Of a DNA stretch of 41,102 bases, positions 21,853 through 30,508 are shown in pieces. A program made the position numbers and the translations under genes. Each line of letters begins with the position of its first letter. The stretch's first letter is position 1. This DNA comes from an uncultured Rhodospirillales bacterium (GTDB lineage Bacteria > Pseudomonadota > Alphaproteobacteria > RF32 > CAG-239). Below the pieces are notes generated by a model that was not told where the DNA came from, searched no databases, and was given only the letters and a program-made list of their open reading frames with translations. Location: contig CACWQT010000011.1 of NCBI GenBank assembly GCA_902763185.1, positions 1 through 41,102 of the forward strand, written 5' to 3'.

Positions 21853-23796
21853 TTGATTTGGTGGCTTAAAAAACAACTGCTCAGGTTGAAGCTTTATGCA
21901 TTTGAGAATTTTCAAAACGAGGCGGAAAGTCTGATTATTTGGTATGCGGTTGTTTATGCTTTGGGGGCGGCGTTTTATCTGACACTCCCATGGGAAATGC
22001 CGATATGGGTGATTGTAACCGCTTTTGAAATTGTGTTGGTGTTGCTTTATCTTTGGCGACAAAAGTATGGGGCATTTAAGCTCTTAACATATGTTTTGGT
22101 GTTTATTATAGGGGTGAGTTTTGCCAAAGCCGATGCGCTATATCATCAAAGAAAGATTGAAACTAAAATACCGGAAATCAGTTATTTATTTGGTAAAGTT
22201 AAAGATATAGATAAGAATTACAGGGGACGCACGCGACTGCTCTTGAGTGATGTTAATAACTTTGAAGCGGATTTGAAGGGGAAATTTAAGGTCACAATTA
22301 ATCAGCAGTTGGATTGGCTTGAAGAGGGAAAATGTGTGGAACTGGTGGCGGAATTTCCAAATGATTTGAGCGCTAATCCGCTGAAGCAATATGATACGGC
22401 GCGAACCAATTTCTATCAGGAAATCAGCGCGGCAGGGTTTGCCAGCAGTCCGGTGTTTGAGAAAGATTGTGAAGAGCCTCAAGGGAAAATTGAGGCTTAT
22501 GTAACACGGGCGCGAAATGCGGTTAAACGGGCGGCAGATGCGTATGCAACAGCATCGGTGGCGGCGATTATTCGGGCGCTCAGTATCGGGGATAAAAGTG
22601 CTATCAGTGAAACGCAGGCGCTTGATTATCGGCGTGCCGGATTAGCGCATTTGTTGGCGATTTCGGGAATGCATTTGGGTTTGATTGCGCTGTTTATGTT
22701 GTTTTTGATTCGCGTTTTGCTGTTGCCGTTCGGAGAGGGGCGGTTTGATTGGCGGAAGCCTGCTGCGGTTGGCGCATTTATGGCCGTGTTGGGATACTTT
22801 TTAATCTCGGGGCAGAGTGTATCTTGCCGGCGGGCGTTTATTATGACAACGCTTATTCTGTTTGCTATTCTTATCAATCGGCGGGCGATTTCTTTAAGGT
22901 TATGGGCGTTGGCACTCATTATTGTGGTGACGATTGCGCCGTCGGCCGTGGTCAGCGCCGGATTTTTGATGTCGTTTGCGGCGGTGTTGGGGATTACGGC
23001 GTTTTATGAGCGGTATAGCGAGGCGATTAACGAGTGGTGGTCCAAAAGGCATTGGTATGGGCGATTGGGTGCGTATTTCTTAGGGGTTATCCTCACCGAT
23101 TTGGCGGCAAGTTTGATGACGTTGCCGTATACGATTTATTATTTTCATCAGTTTTCGCTTTATACCAGTTTGGCAAATCTGTTGGCGGCGCCGGTGGTGG
23201 CGTTTTGGGTGATGCCGACGCTGCTTGTTTTTCTTATCAGTATTCCTTTAGGAATGGCTGCTTGGGGGATTAAGCCTTTGGTTGCAGGGGTGCAGGTGAT
23301 TAACGAAATTGCAGGTTGGGTAAGTGGGCTTGAGGGCGCAAATGTAGGTGAAAATCTCTCGCAAATGCCGGAGTGGAGTATTGTCCTTATAACGTTTGGT
23401 TTGTTATGGCTGTGCATTTGGGGGGCTAAGTGGCGGCGTTTGGGGCTTATTTTGATTGTTATCGGTTTTATCGGGTTTATCAGGGTAGAAAAGGCGGAGT
23501 TTCTCTTTGATAAAGGAGGTAAAACGTTTGCTTGTTTGGGAAACAGCGGAAAATATTTACAGACGCCGTGGCATAAGAATCGGTTTTTAAATAAAGTTTG
23601 GAATGTGGTGGAAGATAAAGATGATGAGAGTTTGAAATGTGACAAAGAAAAATGTGTTTGTCATGGGGATATTGAATTCGGGTTGAGGTATGTTCGCTAT
23701 AAGGGAAAGAGAGTAGACCTTCAAGAGAGCGGATATATCAATCATAAACGCGGTGTGGTGTATGTCAGACAAGAAAAAAGGCGGATATGGCACTGA
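21853..23796 (+). CDS. comEC: ComEC/Rec2-family DNA uptake channel protein, short form
   Basis: It probably forms the inner-membrane channel through which single-stranded DNA enters in transformation. The product has 647 residues, starting at TTG 21853 with GAGG about ten bases upstream. An N-terminal pair of helices is followed by an OB-like soluble domain (VKDIDKNYRGRTRLLLSDV). The Competence domain contains LAHLLAISGMHLGLIALF, SCRRAFIMTTLILFA and AGFLMSFAAVLGITAF, and many further helices follow to about residue 550. The C-terminal ~100 residues are a small Cys-containing domain; the metallo-beta-lactamase domain with HxHxDH is missing, as in many alphaproteobacterial forms. It seems coupled to lpxB. 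No other com genes are in the window. Confidence 0.9.
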   Translation: MIWWLKKQLLRLKLYAFENFQNEAESLIIWYAVVYALGAAFYLTLPWEMPIWVIVTAFEIVLVLLYLWRQKYGAFKLLTYVLVFIIGVSFAKADALYHQRKIETKIPEISYLFGKVKDIDKNYRGRTRLLLSDVNNFEADLKGKFKVTINQQLDWLEEGKCVELVAEFPNDLSANPLKQYDTARTNFYQEISAAGFASSPVFEKDCEEPQGKIEAYVTRARNAVKRAADAYATASVAAIIRALSIGDKSAISETQALDYRRAGLAHLLAISGMHLGLIALFMLFLIRVLLLPFGEGRFDWRKPAAVGAFMAVLGYFLISGQSVSCRRAFIMTTLILFAILINRRAISLRLWALALIIVVTIAPSAVVSAGFLMSFAAVLGITAFYERYSEAINEWWSKRHWYGRLGAYFLGVILTDLAASLMTLPYTIYYFHQFSLYTSLANLLAAPVVAFWVMPTLLVFLISIPLGMAAWGIKPLVAGVQVINEIAGWVSGLEGANVGENLSQMPEWSIVLITFGLLWLCIWGAKWRRLGLILIVIGFIGFIRVEKAEFLFDKGGKTFACLGNSGKYLQTPWHKNRFLNKVWNVVEDKDDESLKCDKEKCVCHGDIEFGLRYVRYKGKRVDLQESGYINHKRGVVYVRQEKRRIWH

Positions 23797-23826
23797 GCAG
23801 TTGTTGGTTGGGAAATTCTTTAGAGT

Positions 23827-23912
23827 AATTTGAAGATCCCTGATTTCGCTCGTTCCTCGCTCAAGGGATGACGGTTACCCTGATTTCGCTCGTTCTTAGC
23901 TTTTGGGATGAC
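23827..23912. repeat. Dispersed GATCCCTGA/GGGATGAC repeat, one copy plus a second half-copy
   Basis: AATTTGAAGATCCCTGA ... CTCAAGGGATGACGG, followed at once by a shortened second copy CCCTGATTTCGCTCG ... TTTTGGGATGAC. It follows the comEC stop by about 30 bases. Confidence 0.75.
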
Positions 23913-23938
23913 AATTTATGAAGGATGGGGCAAGGGGA

Positions 23939-23977
23939 TAAAAAAACGCTCGGTTTCACGAGGAAACAGAGCGCTTT
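23939..23977 (-). terminator. Terminator of the minus-strand 23993-24523 gene
   Basis: On the minus strand GCGCTCTGTTTC-ctcgt-GAAACCGAGCG followed by TTTTTTT. Confidence 0.88.
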
Positions 23978-23992
23978 CTTTGAAAGTTTAGG

Positions 23993-24523
23993 CTAAGATT
24001 TTTCAAAGCGGAGCTTGTAAATGAGCAAGTCTTCTGCCGTGGCATAGCCTTTGGTCTTAAACAGTTTTAAGGCTTTGGGCTGGAAAGGCAGTGCTGATTG
24101 GATGATGTAGCGTCTTAAGGCGCAATGATCACCGCTCTTAATCACAAGGCTCTCGTAAGCGGCAATTTCATCTTCATCAGAGGGAATACTGCAAATCAGG
24201 GCAGCACTCTGGGCATTTAAGAGGCTGGTGACCAGTTCGTTTGCAACGTTTCTCAGGAAGGGACGGAGTTCTTCTTCCTCGTTTCCGATAAAGATACCGT
24301 GCAGTGAGATGTAAAAACGAATCTCGTTTAGGTTACCGCGATCTAAGAGCACCTTGAAATTTTCATACGACAGATAGTGCGTGGTCAGATAAGTCATAAT
24401 TTCCTCATGGTTGCCACGCTCAATCAAAGCTCGTTCTTCATAAGATGCTAGATACTTGCACGTCTTGACATAGTCAAGAATTTCCGCATGCTTGTGCGAT
24501 TCAATCAATCTTAGAAATTTCAT
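23993..24523 (-). CDS. Hypothetical alpha-helical repeat protein (176 aa)
   Basis: The product has 176 residues and no signal peptide. Its first half holds ankyrin/Sel1-like helical units with a repeated pattern: EERALIERGNHEEIMTYL and FKVLLDRGNLNEIRFYI. So a hydrophobic pair, (D/E)RGN, then an (E)I..Y(I/L) helix, with a spacing of about 26. The second half is helical, with three Cys. No catalytic motif is seen, so a protein-binding role is likely (inference). There is no SD before the ATG (ATTTTAACGT). A promoter candidate lies at 24565-24593 and a terminator follows. Confidence 0.7.
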   Translation of the reverse strand: MKFLRLIESHKHAEILDYVKTCKYLASYEERALIERGNHEEIMTYLTTHYLSYENFKVLLDRGNLNEIRFYISLHGIFIGNEEEELRPFLRNVANELVTSLLNAQSAALICSIPSDEDEIAAYESLVIKSGDHCALRRYIIQSALPFQPKALKLFKTKGYATAEDLLIYKLRFEKS

Positions 24524-24564
24524 ACGTTAAAATAATTTAGATATACTTAAATAAAACTTTTAAG

Positions 24565-24593
24565 AAGGTAGCTCTTTTTGAGATAAGAGTCAA
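24565..24593 (-). promoter_or_regulatory. Promoter candidate of the minus-strand 23993-24523 gene
   Basis: On the minus strand TTGACT (24588-24593), 17-base spacer, TACCTT (24565-24570). TTGACTCTTAT also forms the -35 of the 34329 gene. Confidence 0.45.
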
Positions 24594-24616
24594 GAGCGAA
24601 GTGAAATTTGGGGAAT

Positions 24617-24643
24617 AAAAAAGCCGCTTTGGTCTGCGGCTTT
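24617..24643 (-). terminator. Terminator of the minus-strand 24661-25053 gene
   Basis: On the minus strand AAAGCCGC-agaccaaa-GCGGCTTT then TTTATT. Confidence 0.88.
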
Positions 24644-24660
24644 GCTCATAAAATGACACT

Positions 24661-25053
24661 CTAAGCTTTGTTTTTTTTGGTTGTTGTTTTTGCTTTAGCG
24701 GTTTTGGTTTCTTCTTTGGCGATATCCTGTTCGGCTTTTTCTTTGGCAACATCGGCGCGTTGTTTCATTTCGCCAACCACATCTTTGGTTTTATCAATAG
24801 TCTTTTTGCCGAATTTAATCAGTTCATCGGCGTTGGCTTCTACCTTGGCAACGTAATCTTCTTGCTTTTCTTCAATGTTGTGAGATAATTTATTCATCCA
24901 ACCGGCTAATTTTTTAGCGTTTTCGTTTTGGTTTTCTTCGGCTGATTTATTTGCCCAATCTTCAAGCTTTTTGGCGCCTTTATTGGTTAAGTTTAACATG
25001 GAACCGGCCAACTTGCCGATACTTTTGGCGATGTTTTTCTTTTCTTCTGTCAT
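24661..25053 (-). CDS. Small Lys/Glu-rich coiled-coil protein, perhaps phasin-like
   Basis: The product has 130 residues, with AGGA eight bases before its ATG. It has no signal peptide or membrane helix. The sequence is a run of amphipathic helices with Lys, Glu and Ala (KSIGKLAGSMLNLTNKGAKKLEDWANK; KFGKKTIDKTKDVVGEMKQ) ending in a Lys/Thr/Ala tail (AKAKTTTKKNKA). Such proteins include phasins and LEA-like or histone-H1-like proteins; none can be chosen. It is divergent from the amidase gene, about 160 AT-rich bases apart, and the two may share a promoter region. Confidence 0.7.
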   Translation of the reverse strand: MTEEKKNIAKSIGKLAGSMLNLTNKGAKKLEDWANKSAEENQNENAKKLAGWMNKLSHNIEEKQEDYVAKVEANADELIKFGKKTIDKTKDVVGEMKQRADVAKEKAEQDIAKEETKTAKAKTTTKKNKA

Positions 25054-25217
25054 GGTGTCCTCTTAATCTGGTTTAAGTTTCTTTTAATATAAGCATAAAA
25101 ATTAAAAAAACATTTAACAAATCGGGGAAAATATTTTTTTTTAGTTTTAAATTTATTTTAAGAAGTGATATGGTAACCCATATTGATGTGTTGTGTAACC
25201 GATGATGAGGAACTTTT

Positions 25218-26474
25218 ATGAGATTGAAGCGTTATTTATGGTCTTTGATTTTAGGTGCAGTATTGGTGCTTAATGCCGCGTCAGCTTTTGCCTTGAATAC
25301 GGTTAAAAATATCCGCACCGGTGTGCAATCCGACGGTATCCGTATTGTGTTTGACGGTAGCGAGAAGTTTGATTATGATGCTTTTTTATTGGATAATCCT
25401 TATCGTTTGGTGATTGATGTTAAAAATGCTCAGTTTAGCGGTAATCCGACTGTTGCCGCGAACGCGCTCATCAAGAGTTTTCGCTTGGGCGAACTTTCCG
25501 GGGGGAAGGGCAAAAGACTCGTTTTTGAGTTGAGAGATAATGCCGTCATTAAGCGGAAATTTGCGATTGAGCCGGAAAAAGGAAAGACAAATTGGCGTTT
25601 GGTGGTGGATTTGACTACATCAGACGGTACGGCGCCAACGCGGACAGCTTCAAAACCGGTTGCTGCTGCGCCGGCTAAGACGGTTGCTACGACACAGGCT
25701 TCGACTAAGCCGGTTGTGATTGCAAATAAGCCTGTTGCTAAGGCAACACCCTCTAATTATCAGCCAAAAGATCCGAAACGCAAAAAAATCGTTGTGCTTG
25801 ATCCGGGGCATGGTGGTAAGGACCCTGGGGCTATCGGACGCTCTTGGCGGACATATGAAAAAAATATCACTCTTTCAATGGGCAAGGAACTTAAAAAGCA
25901 ATTGGAAGCTAAGGGATTTAAAGTCTATATGACCCGTTCAACCGATATCTTTATTCCACTCCGCAAGCGTGTGGCGATTGCCAGAAGTTACCACGCTGAC
26001 CTCTTTATCAGCTTGCACGCAGACAGCACCTATAATCGTAATGCACAAGGACTTTCTATCTATACGCTTTCGGAAACCGCATCCGACAAAGAGGCAGCGG
26101 CATTGGCCGAGCGTGAAAACAAAGCCGATATTATTGACGGCATGGATTTCTCGGATAACTCACCGGAGATTAACGATGTGCTGATTTCTCTGTCGCAAAA
26201 TGACAGTCGCAACAAATCTTCTAAGTTTGCCGGGTATGTGGTTGGTGAGATGAAAAAGCAAGTAAAGCTTGTGAATAATACGCATAAATTTGCCGGATTT
26301 GCCGTCTTGAAAGCGCCGGATATTCCGTCGGTTTTGGTGGAATTAGGGTATCTTTCTAACTATACGGAAGAAACATATTTGCGTCAGCCGAACTATCGGA
26401 GCAAGTTGGCGGCTTCTATTACGCGCGCTGTGGTGAGGTATTTTAGTGATCCGGAAATTTCTTCCTCTATTTAG
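25218..26474 (+). CDS. amiC: N-acetylmuramoyl-L-alanine amidase, AmiC type
   Basis: It cuts septal peptidoglycan between MurNAc and L-Ala in the periplasm and thereby helps daughter cell separation. A signal peptide ends near AASAFA (residue 25). An AMIN domain follows (about 30-115; VFDGSEKFDYDAFLLDNPYRLVIDV), then an Ala/Pro/Thr/Lys linker (about 130-185). The Amidase_3 zinc domain shows LDPGHGGKDPGA (His near 197), the YEKN Glu, SLHAD and the C-terminal VELGYLSN with the catalytic Glu. At 418 residues it fits AmiA/B/C. GAGGAA precedes ATG 25218. The exact paralog (A, B or C) cannot be decided; AMIN plus Amidase_3 favours B/C. Confidence 0.94.
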   Translation: MRLKRYLWSLILGAVLVLNAASAFALNTVKNIRTGVQSDGIRIVFDGSEKFDYDAFLLDNPYRLVIDVKNAQFSGNPTVAANALIKSFRLGELSGGKGKRLVFELRDNAVIKRKFAIEPEKGKTNWRLVVDLTTSDGTAPTRTASKPVAAAPAKTVATTQASTKPVVIANKPVAKATPSNYQPKDPKRKKIVVLDPGHGGKDPGAIGRSWRTYEKNITLSMGKELKKQLEAKGFKVYMTRSTDIFIPLRKRVAIARSYHADLFISLHADSTYNRNAQGLSIYTLSETASDKEAAALAERENKADIIDGMDFSDNSPEINDVLISLSQNDSRNKSSKFAGYVVGEMKKQVKLVNNTHKFAGFAVLKAPDIPSVLVELGYLSNYTEETYLRQPNYRSKLAASITRAVVRYFSDPEISSSI

Positions 26475-26477
26475 GGT

Positions 26478-26552
26478 GTGCTAAAACGTCCTCATGATTG
26501 CAGATTTGCTCCTTTATTTACCAGTTTGTAAATTGCAGTCGTAAATCTTTGT
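26478..26552. repeat. Large palindrome, ATGATTGCAGATT family, element F
   Basis: CATGATTGCAGATTTGCTCC (from about 26493) and a centre TTTAC-cagtt-TGTAAA with right arm GTAAATCTTTG. It resembles element D (36271), whose centre is TGTAC-tgctt-GTGTACA: the centres differ but each is self-complementary. It lies 4 bases after the amiC stop. Confidence 0.65.
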
Positions 26553-26553
26553 T

Positions 26554-26615
26554 AAAAGTTATCCATAAGGTGAGCGCACCTCTTTTAGTGCGAGCGAGCC
26601 TTGTGGGTAACTTTT
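26554..26615. repeat. AAAGTTATCC palindrome, copy 1
   Basis: AAAAGTTATCCATAAGG faces CCTTGTGGGTAACTTTT; the inner stem GAGCGCAC faces GTGCGAGC. The outer border is the same in copies at 30362 and 37121, the inner stems are not. Confidence 0.85.
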
Positions 26616-26638
26616 GTTAGTGAGGGGGAAAATTAAAA

Positions 26639-26760
26639 GTGTCGCGCAAGAATTTTTTGCTTCTCAAAAAATTCTTTTTGACTTTGCGCGACACGAGAGC
26701 GACTTTGTCGCCGCTTGTGCAGCGGGCAGACCTGCGCGGTCGGCGGTGGCAGCGCCACCT
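26639..26760. repeat. GTGTCGCGC cruciform plus hairpin array, copy 1 (abuts the fmt stop)
   Basis: GTGTCGCGC (26639-26647) faces GCGCGACAC (26686-26694), with an inner AGAATTTTTTG/CAAAAAATTCT hairpin. Further hairpins follow (GCGAC-ttt-GTCGC; GTGGC-agc-GCCAC) and end one base before the fmt stop. The composite with the 26554 palindrome recurs at 37121-37330. Confidence 0.82.
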
Positions 26761-26761
26761 G

Positions 26762-27652
26762 CTAGAAACTAAAGCCTCTTAACAACTCTTCGGTTGTCAT
26801 CGGTTGTTTGCCTTCCCGTTGTATTTTTGTGATTTTGATAGAGCTGTCTTTGGTGGCGATAATCAGTGCGGATTTACCTTCTAATATCTCGCCGGCTGTT
26901 CCTTGTTTATCGCTTTTTTCGGCACTATACACCTTAAACCGCTCGCCGTTATGCATAAAATACATCGCCGGATACGGATTAAATGCGCGAATCTTGTTTA
27001 TTAACTGTTGGCTCGGTTGGTTGAAATCAATCAAACTCTCGCTCTTATCTACCTTTTCGGCATACGTCACAAGACTTTCATCTTGTTTTTGCGGGGTTAT
27101 CGTAGTTAGTTTATTAAGTGTATCTATCAATAACTCGGCACCGATTTCTGATAACTTATCGTGCAATTCACCACCGGTTAATGTTTCGGTTATTTCAATT
27201 TCTCTTTGGCTTAATATATCACCGGCGTCTAATGCCAATGCCATTTGCATAATCGTAATGCCGCTTTTTTTATCTCCGGCTTCAATGGCTCTTTGTATGG
27301 GAGCTGCTCCACGCCATCTCGGCAATAATGAAGCATGCACATTGATACAACCATGCTTGAACATGTCTAATACCGGTTGGGGCAATAACAAACCATAGGC
27401 GGCAACAATGCCTAAATCTGCACCATATTGCCGCATAACGGCTTGCTCGTCTTCACTCCTTAGGCTTTTAGGCGTATGAACAGGGATTCCTATTTCTTCT
27501 GCAAACAAATGCACCGGAGTCTTGTTTATCTTTTTGCCTCTGCCGCTCTCTTTTGGGGCGCGCGTATATACCGCTACCACCTCGTGATGTTGACAAAGCG
27601 CCTTTAATACCGGAACGGAAAAATCCGGCGTGCCCATAAAAACGATTTTCAT
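26762..27652 (-). CDS. fmt: Methionyl-tRNA formyltransferase
   Basis: It formylates Met on initiator tRNA with 10-formyl-tetrahydrofolate, fitting the tRNA-fMet gene in this window. The product has 296 residues, slightly short of the usual ~310. It shows MKIVFMGTPDFSVPVL, VYTRAPKESGRGKK (in the place of the QPDKPAGRGKK loop), HASLLPRWRGAAPIQRAI with the catalytic Asn/His region (CINVHAS), and the C-terminal RNA-binding domain to GFSF. Its ATG overlaps the stop of the upstream ppiD-like gene (TAATG). No def gene is next to it, unlike the common def-fmt pair. The stop abuts a palindromic repeat array. Confidence 0.96.
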   Translation of the reverse strand: MKIVFMGTPDFSVPVLKALCQHHEVVAVYTRAPKESGRGKKINKTPVHLFAEEIGIPVHTPKSLRSEDEQAVMRQYGADLGIVAAYGLLLPQPVLDMFKHGCINVHASLLPRWRGAAPIQRAIEAGDKKSGITIMQMALALDAGDILSQREIEITETLTGGELHDKLSEIGAELLIDTLNKLTTITPQKQDESLVTYAEKVDKSESLIDFNQPSQQLINKIRAFNPYPAMYFMHNGERFKVYSAEKSDKQGTAGEILEGKSALIIATKDSSIKITKIQREGKQPMTTEELLRGFSF

Positions 27653-29535
27653 TAATCAGCCAATCCTAAACGTTTGTAATCTACTTTGACTTTGATGTCT
27701 TTGGCGTAGTTGTCTAACGCTGCTTGAGACATATCGTTAAAGATGCTGCCGGTTATACGATTTGCTACATCAGTGGCGGTTTCTTCGGTCATCTCGTCTT
27801 TGTAGTTGATTGTTTCTACCGGAACGGCAATGATAAAGGTGTTACCGGCATGCTCAAAGAGTTTGGCTTCACCATCATTTAAGGTGAACAATTCGGTGAT
27901 TTCCGAAGGGGCTAAGTTGGCAAAGCTCTCGTTGCGGCTGACCGGTTGAGAACGATAAGCTTCAAAGTCGCGAGCGCTTGCTGCTTTGGCGATATCTGTG
28001 CCGTCTTCTATATCGGCCATGATATTATCAGCCGTTTCTTTGGCCAATGCGTCTTTTTCCTGAACTGTCCAAAGATTGATAATATCATTTCTGATATCGG
28101 CTATTTCCGGTAAATGCGAATCGATAATCTCGGTAACATTAATTACGGCGATACCGTTATCAAATTCTTCTGCCGAAGTCGGCTCATTTATACCATAAGA
28201 GAATACCAGTTCATTAAAGTCTAAATTGTTGCCTAAATCGGTGGCATATTCCGGAACATCTTTAACCGGTGTATCTTCGGAAATATTTTTGATGATTAAT
28301 ATGGTGGCGCCCATGGCATCTGCGGCTTCTTTTAAGGTTTTGCCGCCGTTTATCATATCATCTAAATCGGCTTTGGCCTCGCGTGTGGCGTCATACATAT
28401 TCTCATTGGACAATTCTTCCACAATTTGTTTTTTTACCTCTTCAAAGACGGCCTCTTTTGCCGGAAGAATTTGAGTGATTTTGATAATCTGCCAGGTGTC
28501 GGCCACTTCAACCAATTTGGTTTCGGTTAATTTCATTTCAAAAGCGGTGTTGCTCAAATCTTCTGCCAACTCATCGGCGGCAACAACACCTAAAGTCGGC
28601 TCATCGGCGTTTTCGGCTTTGTTGTCTTGAGCAACGGTCTTGAATTCTTTACCGCTGTTTAAGTCTGCTAAAGCTTTTTCGGCAGTTTCTTTATTTAAAA
28701 ACACCATTTGCAAAACTTCGCGCTTTTCGGGGGTGTCTAATTCTTTTTTGTGGGTTTTGAAATAATCTTCAACCTGCTCATCAGAGGCGGCATATTTTTT
28801 CAAAATCAGGTCGTTTGGCAAGTATAAAACTTCTGCCGTGCGGGTTTCCGGAATCGTGAAGTTCTCTGCAAAATCACTATAATATTGGCTGATCTCGTCT
28901 TCGCTGATTTTGCGTTCAATCTTGATGTCATTGGGGGTGATGACCGTATATTTGAAGCGTTTGCGTTGATTATCCATCTTATGTACCGCATTCTTTAGAG
29001 TATTGGGAACATTGAAAACACCAACCAAATCGGTAATAAGGAGTTTTCTTGCCATTGCACGTTCAATCATGGCAACATATTCCGTTTCGCTCATACCGGC
29101 AGAGGACAAATAACGCTTAAAGATATCCGGATTAAACTGGCCGGTTAACGGATTCATAAATTCCGGACGGGAAAATATAACTTGTTGCACAAAAGCTTTG
29201 GGGAAGTGAATGTTGTATTTTGCCATGGTTTCATCAATCACGCCGTCTTCAATAAATTGTTTAATGACGCTTTCGGTGATTTCGGCGCGTAATTCATCGG
29301 AGATTTCGTAATCATCACCGGCTAAGTTTTTTAATGCGTTGGTTTCTTTTTGCAGGCGATAAGCAAATTCGCTTTGCACAGTTTTTTTATGCCCAACCTT
29401 AATAACGGTTTGGTTTTGTGAAGCGGAACCGATATAGCCGGTTACCCCGAAAAGTGAAATAAAACTAACGGCAACAGCCGCGGATAAAATCTTGAAAAAC
29501 CAGTTGTCTTTTGCTTTTGCTAATTGTGTTATCAT
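27652..29535 (-). CDS. ppiD: PpiD-like periplasmic folding chaperone (SurA_N/parvulin)
   Basis: It probably helps newly exported proteins to fold at the outer face of the inner membrane. The product has 627 residues, typical of PpiD. A short cytoplasmic N-terminus and one helix (FKILSAAVAVSFISLFGVTGYI) precede a SurA_N-like chaperone domain (NQTVIKVGHKKTVQSEFAYRL ... RKLLITDLVGVF). A parvulin-like domain lies at about 265-365 (REVLQMVFLNKETAEKAL ... DTWQIIKITQILP), with further chaperone-like segments to the end. The parvulin core lacks the usual ...ILVKH start, so isomerase activity is doubtful. GGGGA precedes the ATG. It is coupled to fmt downstream. Confidence 0.9.
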   Translation of the reverse strand: MITQLAKAKDNWFFKILSAAVAVSFISLFGVTGYIGSASQNQTVIKVGHKKTVQSEFAYRLQKETNALKNLAGDDYEISDELRAEITESVIKQFIEDGVIDETMAKYNIHFPKAFVQQVIFSRPEFMNPLTGQFNPDIFKRYLSSAGMSETEYVAMIERAMARKLLITDLVGVFNVPNTLKNAVHKMDNQRKRFKYTVITPNDIKIERKISEDEISQYYSDFAENFTIPETRTAEVLYLPNDLILKKYAASDEQVEDYFKTHKKELDTPEKREVLQMVFLNKETAEKALADLNSGKEFKTVAQDNKAENADEPTLGVVAADELAEDLSNTAFEMKLTETKLVEVADTWQIIKITQILPAKEAVFEEVKKQIVEELSNENMYDATREAKADLDDMINGGKTLKEAADAMGATILIIKNISEDTPVKDVPEYATDLGNNLDFNELVFSYGINEPTSAEEFDNGIAVINVTEIIDSHLPEIADIRNDIINLWTVQEKDALAKETADNIMADIEDGTDIAKAASARDFEAYRSQPVSRNESFANLAPSEITELFTLNDGEAKLFEHAGNTFIIAVPVETINYKDEMTEETATDVANRITGSIFNDMSQAALDNYAKDIKVKVDYKRLGLAD

Positions 29536-29645
29536 CTTATATTCCCCAAAAAATAACTTTTAAGTCTTTGAGGATTATATGCCTTAATTTTATTTATGCA
29601 AATGCTATCTATTAGATGTGCAATATTTTTTTATTTGGGGTAGGG

Positions 29646-29767
29646 GGGCTCGGATAGCACCGGTCAAATCGCCGGATGGAAGCCTGTCCCCTAATGCTCA
29701 CGTAGGTTTAACTACGCTCCGCTTAGGGGCAGGACATCCAACGATAGCACTGGCACTCTCCGAGCCC
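29646..29767. repeat. Large imperfect palindrome, GGAAGCC/GGACAT family, element C
   Basis: Outer arms GGGCTCGGA and TCCGAGCCC. Inside, GGATGGAAGCCTG faces CAGGACATCC, CCCCTAA faces TTAGGGG, and the centre is CGTAG-gtttaa-CTACG. Sits in the 293-base gap between the HIT gene and the ppiD start. Confidence 0.88.
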
Positions 29768-29821
29768 ATTGCAAAAGTGCTCTTTTAAAAGAGCGCTTTT
29801 CGGTTTTAAATGTGGGGCTTG
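29763..29821. repeat. Second palindrome module (AGCCCATTGCAAAA), copy 1
   Basis: AGCCCATTGCAAAA, hairpin AAAAGTGCTCTTTT/AAAAGAGCGCTTTT, then CGGTTTTAAATGTGGGGCTT. The same ends with a different hairpin are found at 36368-36428. It lies just before the HIT stop and might work as a terminator for it. Confidence 0.8.
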
Positions 29822-29828
29822 CATGCGG

Positions 29829-30308
29829 TTAGATGTTTTGAAAATAGTTTCTGAACTGTTTGATGGCCTCAGTTACTTTTTGCATATTGGTTGTATCGGT
29901 TTTTAGTTCGGTGGCTTTTTCCATAAGTTCTTCTAAGACAGCATATTTGCTTTTTATTTTGACGAGGTTATGGAGTGGAATAATGACAAAGTGTATATGT
30001 CCGTCGGGTTTTTCATAAAACATGTAAGCAACTTTTGGGCAGTCAAATATTTTTAAGATGGCTTTTTTGCAATGTGAGAGCAGTGTGCTTAGTTCTTGCA
30101 ATTCATCGGTTGTTAGATCCATATAATTAGAAACGTGGCGCAAGGGGGATAAAACAACCATTCCGGGGTAGGCAATCTCAAAATCTTGGCTTAAATCCCA
30201 TAATTTTGATTGGTAAATCCGCCCGTCTTTAAATTTGCTGTTATTCGTCACGATGCATCCGGCGCAGGGCGTGTCTATCTCTTCATTAAATATGGTGGTC
30301 AATTTCAT
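29829..30308 (-). CDS. HIT-family nucleotide-binding protein, third His missing
   Basis: The product has 159 residues, with AGGA before its ATG. The HIT domain is evident: CAGC near residues 15-18, a beta-sheet (YPGMVVLSPLRHVSNYMDLTTDEL) and the C-terminal motif DGHIHFVIIP at 102-111. In the usual H-x-H-x-H, the first two His are at 104 and 106 but the third is Val108. HIT proteins hydrolyse nucleoside phosphoramidates or dinucleoside polyphosphates; the His106 nucleophile is kept, so activity may be altered. Function not assigned. Confidence 0.85.
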   Translation of the reverse strand: MKLTTIFNEEIDTPCAGCIVTNNSKFKDGRIYQSKLWDLSQDFEIAYPGMVVLSPLRHVSNYMDLTTDELQELSTLLSHCKKAILKIFDCPKVAYMFYEKPDGHIHFVIIPLHNLVKIKSKYAVLEELMEKATELKTDTTNMQKVTEAIKQFRNYFQNI

Positions 30309-30361
30309 GTGGTGTTTCCTTTATGATGTTTTAAGGAAGTATAGAGATGGAAAGTTAAGAT

Positions 30362-30423
30362 AAAGTTATCCATAACCGCGCAGAGCCTTCTTTAGCTCAA
30401 GTGCGGGTTAAAGGGTAACTTTT
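30362..30423. repeat. AAAGTTATCC palindrome, copy 2
   Basis: AAAGTTATCCATAACCGC faces GCGGGTTAAAGGGTAACTTT with inner stem GAGC/GCTC. Compared with copy 1, AAGG/CCTT has become AACC/GGTT. Confidence 0.85.
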
Positions 30424-30508
30424 CTGCTTATAAATTGATTTTTTCGCTTTTATATTTAAATCCGTATGCTAGACTCGCCTGAGTTTATGTAATTTTATGA
30501 GGTATAAA

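Noticed and set aside
21853..23796. comEC as a truncated pseudogene
   Set aside because: The frame is intact, and loss of the C-terminal beta-lactamase-like domain is common in alphaproteobacterial homologs.
26474..26762. Possible small RNA gene in the amiC-fmt gap
   Set aside because: The strong structure is explained by palindromic repeats shared with 37121-37330; no promoter is evident, so it is listed as a repeat.
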